Positions 16,158 to 20,531 of a stretch of 20,531 nucleotides of DNA are shown piece by piece. Location: positions 14,282 to 34,812 of the forward strand of contig JAIPMN010029475.1 of the NCBI GenBank assembly GCA_020650975.1. Reading direction: 5' to 3'. Source of the stretch: Apostichopus californicus (Eukaryota; Echinodermata; Holothuroidea; Aspidochirotida; Stichopodidae). The notes under the pieces are model-generated. The model worked only from the letters and a program-made list of their open reading frames with translations. It was not told where the DNA came from and ran no database searches. The position numbers and the translations under genes were made by a program. The stretch's first letter is position 1. Every line of letters begins with the position of its first letter.

Positions 16158-18791
16158 AAAAATTGTCTTTGCTCTCTACATGTTTGCTTGTAGATTTCAT
16201 TGTCAGATTAACATTGTTGATTAACCTAAAAAGGAGAAAATTGAATTAGGATGGTCCCAAGTGTGTCCCAGACGAATTTTATGTGAGAGGCCGTTTTGTA
16301 ATATACTTTTTGAGTCTTAAAACTGTGACTCCCATTCAGCAAGTAATGACAGTTTATCGATCAGCAGTCCCATATCATCATCTAGCAAGCACTACAGTTA
16401 AAGTTACAGAAGTGAAGTTGACAGATAGCATACAGTGCTGTCTGTAACCAGTTTATTAGCAGACTGAATTTCCAGGTTTTCGCAATCGAATCTTTGTAAC
16501 CATAACTGATGAGAGGTATCCTCCGGACACGATAAAGCAGATTCGATTTCTGAGTATTTTTGCATGTCTTTTTTACTCATTTTTCATTTTTTAATTGTCC
16601 ATCTCTTTGTTTTTTCTTAATTGTTAACTGCTCAGTGCATGCCAACAGATAATTGATAACCAGTTGCCATCACTTCATTGCTTTAAATGTCAAGTGTTGA
16701 TCCAGTTAGCCTTACTTTATTTTTCGGGGGTTCGGGGGGGGGGATGGGGCGGGGCGGGCAATTGTTACAAACCGAAAGTAGCAATTCTTAACAGTGTGTC
16801 CTGTTTTAGATACAGACTAATAAACCAGCACCCCACTCCCCCCCTGTCTGCCTAAATCATGTTACCTTTTGCTACTAATTTGTCCTTCATGATTTCATTT
16901 AATGCATTGAGATGCTTTTTAATTTCACCCAAAGTTTTACTTTCTTTTCAATATTTATCTTTTTTCTTTTCCTTTTTACCTTTTTTTTTCTTCTTTGGAG
17001 GGTGGTAGGGTGGGAGCAAAGAAGGAGCAAATTTATAGCTATAGTCCATTCAACAATGGGTGTCTAGCCTCTGTGTTCTGTTAAAACTGTAAATCATCAG
17101 TTTTCATTTCAAACATACAGTGGTTTGTTGAGTGTCATTTACACCTTGCCAACTTTCTGGGTAAAACGAGAAAACAAGTTAGTCTAGTATTTAAGTAGAG
17201 ACGACCAATCTGTGACAGAAGCAATGTTGACCGAGAGAATCATCTAACGTGACTCAATCCATGTTAATAATGGATATTTTACTGTCCCCTTACCTTTATC
17301 AATGAACCTTCTTCGGGTCGACGTGTTTGTCGTTTGTCCCAATCGAGGTAAATTCTTAGCATGGAAAAGAAGCGGTGATGTAGGTTTGTACAAGCAATCT
17401 GCAGGGAAGCCATTCTTCCCCAAACAATTCTGTCCTTTAAGTACAGTTGATAGTAGGTTACTTTGTAAAGACCACCGGGAAAGTATTTTCACATAGTAAC
17501 GACATCTGTGATGCATACAACTCACAGTGTGTGAATCATTAGGTGTATCTTAGAACATGTTATTATAAAGTACGTTGTGGTCCAAAACTATCCGAAGCAA
17601 TGTCAATTTTGCTCTCGGCGTATATAAACGGGTTATAAGGGTATCACACACACGGGTGGTGAGGCACATGATTTAATGCGGTGTTCCTTTTTATAAATGC
17701 AGGTTTCTATTTAACCAGATATTTTGAAAATATTTGCGATATTGTTTTAATATTCATACTAGTAACTGTTAAATACACTTTATGGTCTTTTGTATGGTTA
17801 AAGGGTTTTCCAAATTATAATTATTTTATGATAATATATATATATGCTTATATATATATAATACTTTTTACAAAAGCAGACAGGAGACAAAGAGTCTCTT
17901 GAAAACTAATTGGACTCACTTGAGAATAATTGACAAACAATATTTTGTGATACAAGTGTTTGAGTAATTAACACATGAATTAGGCCCCTTTCCATAAGAA
18001 ACTTAATGCTTAACCACACACACAAAATTGATCTTTTCATGATTGTCACATCAATTTATGTTTGAAACCCTCGACGAAAACCCCGCAAATCGGTGTCAAT
18101 CCTCCGAGTTAGAAAACGGGTCGAAACGGGTGATTTTTTTTGTAATTCCGTAAAAGAGCTGTGCATGTTCTTTTTTTGGCTAAGACCATTGACCAACACC
18201 TTTGCATACTCCGTGTCCTCAATTCCTGCAGGACGATTACGACGACGCATTTCACATACAGCTGGCGGATTTAACTAATTTTCAACAGTCGACAGAAAAG
18301 GTTTAGTATACCCTCTCCTTTGTCATTTGTTTCACCACAGTTAGCTTGCTGTTTTTAACGAGTTTTTTGCCCATTTTTTACACTTTTTTCTTCTCTTTTC
18401 TTTGCATTTTTCATAATATTTTACCATACCCTGGTTCATCTGCTGATAATCAGGGTTCAAAGTATTTTTCTGGCAGGGTTTCGTAAATTCTTCTCCTTCC
18501 TCATCGCACGTTGTTGGCTGGCTATAAAAGTTAATCGCAGATCTCTTGTTCATGTTATGGGAAGCTGACCGATAAATATCAAAATGCACCAACTAAATTT
18601 AAGCTCAAAAAGGTAAAGCTTTGAAATGGCACAATTTCTAGTAAAAGCTGGAGGGACAAAAAAATTGTCACATAAAGATGTTGTGGTGGTGAAGTTATTG
18701 TAATTGTTGAATATTGTAATGTGCATGAACACATGTTTCTTTGATTTGTTCTTGTTTGTTTGTTTTTGGAATTGGTGAAGGGTTCTGGTCG
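16158..18791. other. Intergenic, no recognised gene
   Basis: AT-rich, with a G-rich tract at 16725-16759, a T-rich stretch at 16920-16995 and a (TA)n-like tract at 17832-17862. The open frames here, including overlapping ones on both strands at 17244-17525 and 18056-18278, are short, lack family motifs and are not called. Confidence 0.5.
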
Positions 18792-19316
18792 ATGAGTTGT
18801 GATGGAGAATTTTTAAGGTTGGGTTGCTTATTATTATTTTATAAGTCTGTGCTCGTAATTCAAACTGTTTATAGCAGAACTCATTTGTATGCGACACAGA
18901 GTGGTATAAATAAAATCTATGAGTTTGCTGAAACTTTAATGCATACCTGTTCTGCCTGCAGATCAGAAGTCTGTCCCATCAAACATAAAAAAACGAAGTT
19001 CTTTCTCCTGCAGACCAAAAGGTCTTTTCTGCAGACCATTGGTGAGCACAATCAAAGGTGTAGGGTGTCGTCAAAACTCCATCAAACTCTAAATTCAGAT
19101 CGCTTCCCTGCAGACAATTTATATGCTAAACAATGTGATAAGAAAAGGTATAGTTGTCATATGAAGGATTATAATATTTCCATCCAAAGTGAATTTTTAA
19201 TGGAAACTGTATCTGCAGACCATAGAACTCTCATGCAGACCATTAGATGTGGTAAACTAAACTTTAGAGATGACAGAAGGATATATTGGCGTTCCAGCAG
19301 ACTGAAAACTTTGTAA
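18792..19316 (+). CDS. Unidentified 174-residue ORF
   Basis: The first in-frame ATG is at 18792; the frame is open back to at least 18741 without an ATG. It ends in TAA at 19314-19316. The start is hydrophobic (LGCLLLFYKSVLVIQTVYS) and the rest is basic and cysteine-containing (CSACRSEVCPIKHKKTK), with no zinc-finger spacing that I recognise. A repeated DNA motif TGCAGACC yields recurring LQT/MQT residues. In DNA this AT-rich, an open frame of 174 codons is unlikely by chance, but no family is recognised and codon use is not clearly coding. Each TGCAG is preceded by pyrimidines and could act as a splice acceptor, so parts may be exons. It may also be a transposon remnant. Confidence 0.25.
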   Translation: MSCDGEFLRLGCLLLFYKSVLVIQTVYSRTHLYATQSGINKIYEFAETLMHTCSACRSEVCPIKHKKTKFFLLQTKRSFLQTIGEHNQRCRVSSKLHQTLNSDRFPADNLYAKQCDKKRYSCHMKDYNISIQSEFLMETVSADHRTLMQTIRCGKLNFRDDRRIYWRSSRLKTL

Positions 19317-20531
19317 ATGCCAGATTGTTTTCCATTAAGAATCGTAGAGTGTTTGTCCAGCTAACAATATCTTTTAAGATACCTGTATAAATTTGCTAAG
19401 AAATGATAGGTAGATTGAACCATTAAACATGACTCTGAACAAATTGAATATACAAACTTTAATTTCCTCTTATAAAAAATTTAAAAAATTGTCCAAACTA
19501 GGAAGTACGAAAAACCTTATGAATAAACGTTTTGTTTTTTTTTGGCATAAAAATGGTTATGAAGCTTAGGCAAATAAGAATAAAAAAAAGTTATACGCAA
19601 TATAAAATTCAAAAATTCTGAAAATAATTCTTAACAATGTAAATTCCCGTTCGGTTTGAAGATCACATGGAGTTCTTGGCTAATTTTTCAAGATTTTAAT
19701 TGAATATGATTTATTCCAGTGCATAGCTCTGTGTTTTGTGTAGTTTTTAGGGGAAAGGTGTTCCATTTTCAATCTTCTTTCGGTATGTGGAGTTGTCTGC
19801 GTGTGACAACGCTGCTTAAAAACTTCTTTTTGTAATTAGTTCTAGTGGTGTGTGTGCCAATGTTAATAGCAGGACTTAGTGATAAGTCCGGGAAAGAAAA
19901 TGTTGTTTCATGAAACTCAGTTGATGTGATTGTAATGATTTAAAGACGAAATTCAGGTCTTTTGAAATTGATTATCCAGGCAGCGATTGCAGTGTTGATT
20001 TCATGATTGATGTATAATTCAACTTTGAAAAGACTTGATTTCACAAACCTCAATCAAGTAGTTCAATATTTTCTGCTTGATCTTTGAACCCTGACAAAGC
20101 ATATATATCATCCATTTTGCTCCAATATTTAGCACATTTTATTATTTTATTTGATGTTACTGAATCAACTGAACTAACCCACTAACACAACCCATTGCAG
20201 TCATTTTCCTAACCATTCCTCTTATTTCATCAAAACTTTGAGCAAAATTTGTCTACATCTATTCTTGAGACTGTGTATGGCTTCATTGTGTATTAAACAG
20301 GGTTTTCAAATTAGCCCTATGACTTCATGAGAAACAGTAACAATAATGAAAACATTGACTGTATGCTTATGGAGGAAACTTGATCTCCCAGATAAAGTTG
20401 ACTCTCCTGGCAAAGAAAAGGTAATCATCATTTTGAAGAATAATTGAGTTTACTGATGTTTAAAAAAACGTAGCCATATCGGGAGAGCAAAGTAAGGTGT
20501 CTCAGATTAAAAAGAAAGGTTTGTTCTCCCA
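19317..20531. other. Intergenic, no recognised feature
   Basis: AT-rich. AATAAA hexamers are present at about 19521 and 19580, downstream of the unidentified ORF. No coding, RNA or repeat feature is supported. Confidence 0.5.

Noticed and set aside
17244..17525. Overlapping ORFs on both strands
   Set aside because: Short, no recognisable motifs, no splice context and no similarity to known families.
18056..18278. Overlapping basic ORFs on both strands
   Set aside because: The overlap in both directions suggests a composition effect; no motif supports either one.

Overview
The window reads as nuclear DNA from an animal, probably a marine invertebrate deuterostome (echinoderm, hemichordate or lancelet). 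The evidence is a GT-AG spliced gene with the exon structure of an animal DOMON/cytochrome b561 protein, introns about ten times longer than the exons, AT-rich non-coding DNA, and many decayed transposable elements of kinds common in such genomes (DIRS-type tyrosine-recombinase retrotransposon, CR1/L2-type LINE, short inverted-repeat elements). The species cannot be named from the sequence alone.

The only well supported host gene is the 3' part of a ferric-chelate-reductase-1-like gene (FRRS1-like) on the + strand, from position 300 to a stop at 14005-14007. Eight exons join in frame into 304 codons: the end of a DOMON domain (exons 1-2), then a cytochrome b561 domain with five membrane helices and all four expected haem histidines (exons 2-7), then a short charged cytosolic tail (exon 8). 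Two AATAAA signals follow at 14028 and 14070. The 5' part of the gene (signal peptide, any reeler domain, start of DOMON) lies outside the window.

The introns hold most of the other structure. Intron 2 (755-5711) carries a GC-rich, minus-strand, broken DIRS-like retrotransposon (about 1501-5400). It has a gag-like ORF in pieces, a frameshifted reverse transcriptase, no recognisable RNase H, methyltransferase or tyrosine recombinase, and a terminal region at 1501-2222 with the inverted-plus-direct junction layout of a DIRS internal complementary region. A 5'-truncated CR1/L2-type LINE (3996-4738) sits inside its gag. Intron 3 holds a 110-bp tandem duplication and an 827-bp inverted-repeat element (6977-7803) whose ends are arrays of a TTTCGCCCAAC motif. 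Intron 4 holds a G-rich minisatellite of about 20-bp units (8757-9180), a 94-bp duplication, and a stray piece of the DIRS terminus (9968-10070). Intron 5 holds three copies of a 128-bp unit.

Downstream of the gene (14008-20531) the DNA is mostly AT-rich and anonymous. It contains a possible 333-bp TTAA-flanked MITE, a tRNA-like SINE remnant near 16080, G-rich tracts, and a 174-codon ORF of unknown nature (18792-19316) that is longer than expected by chance.
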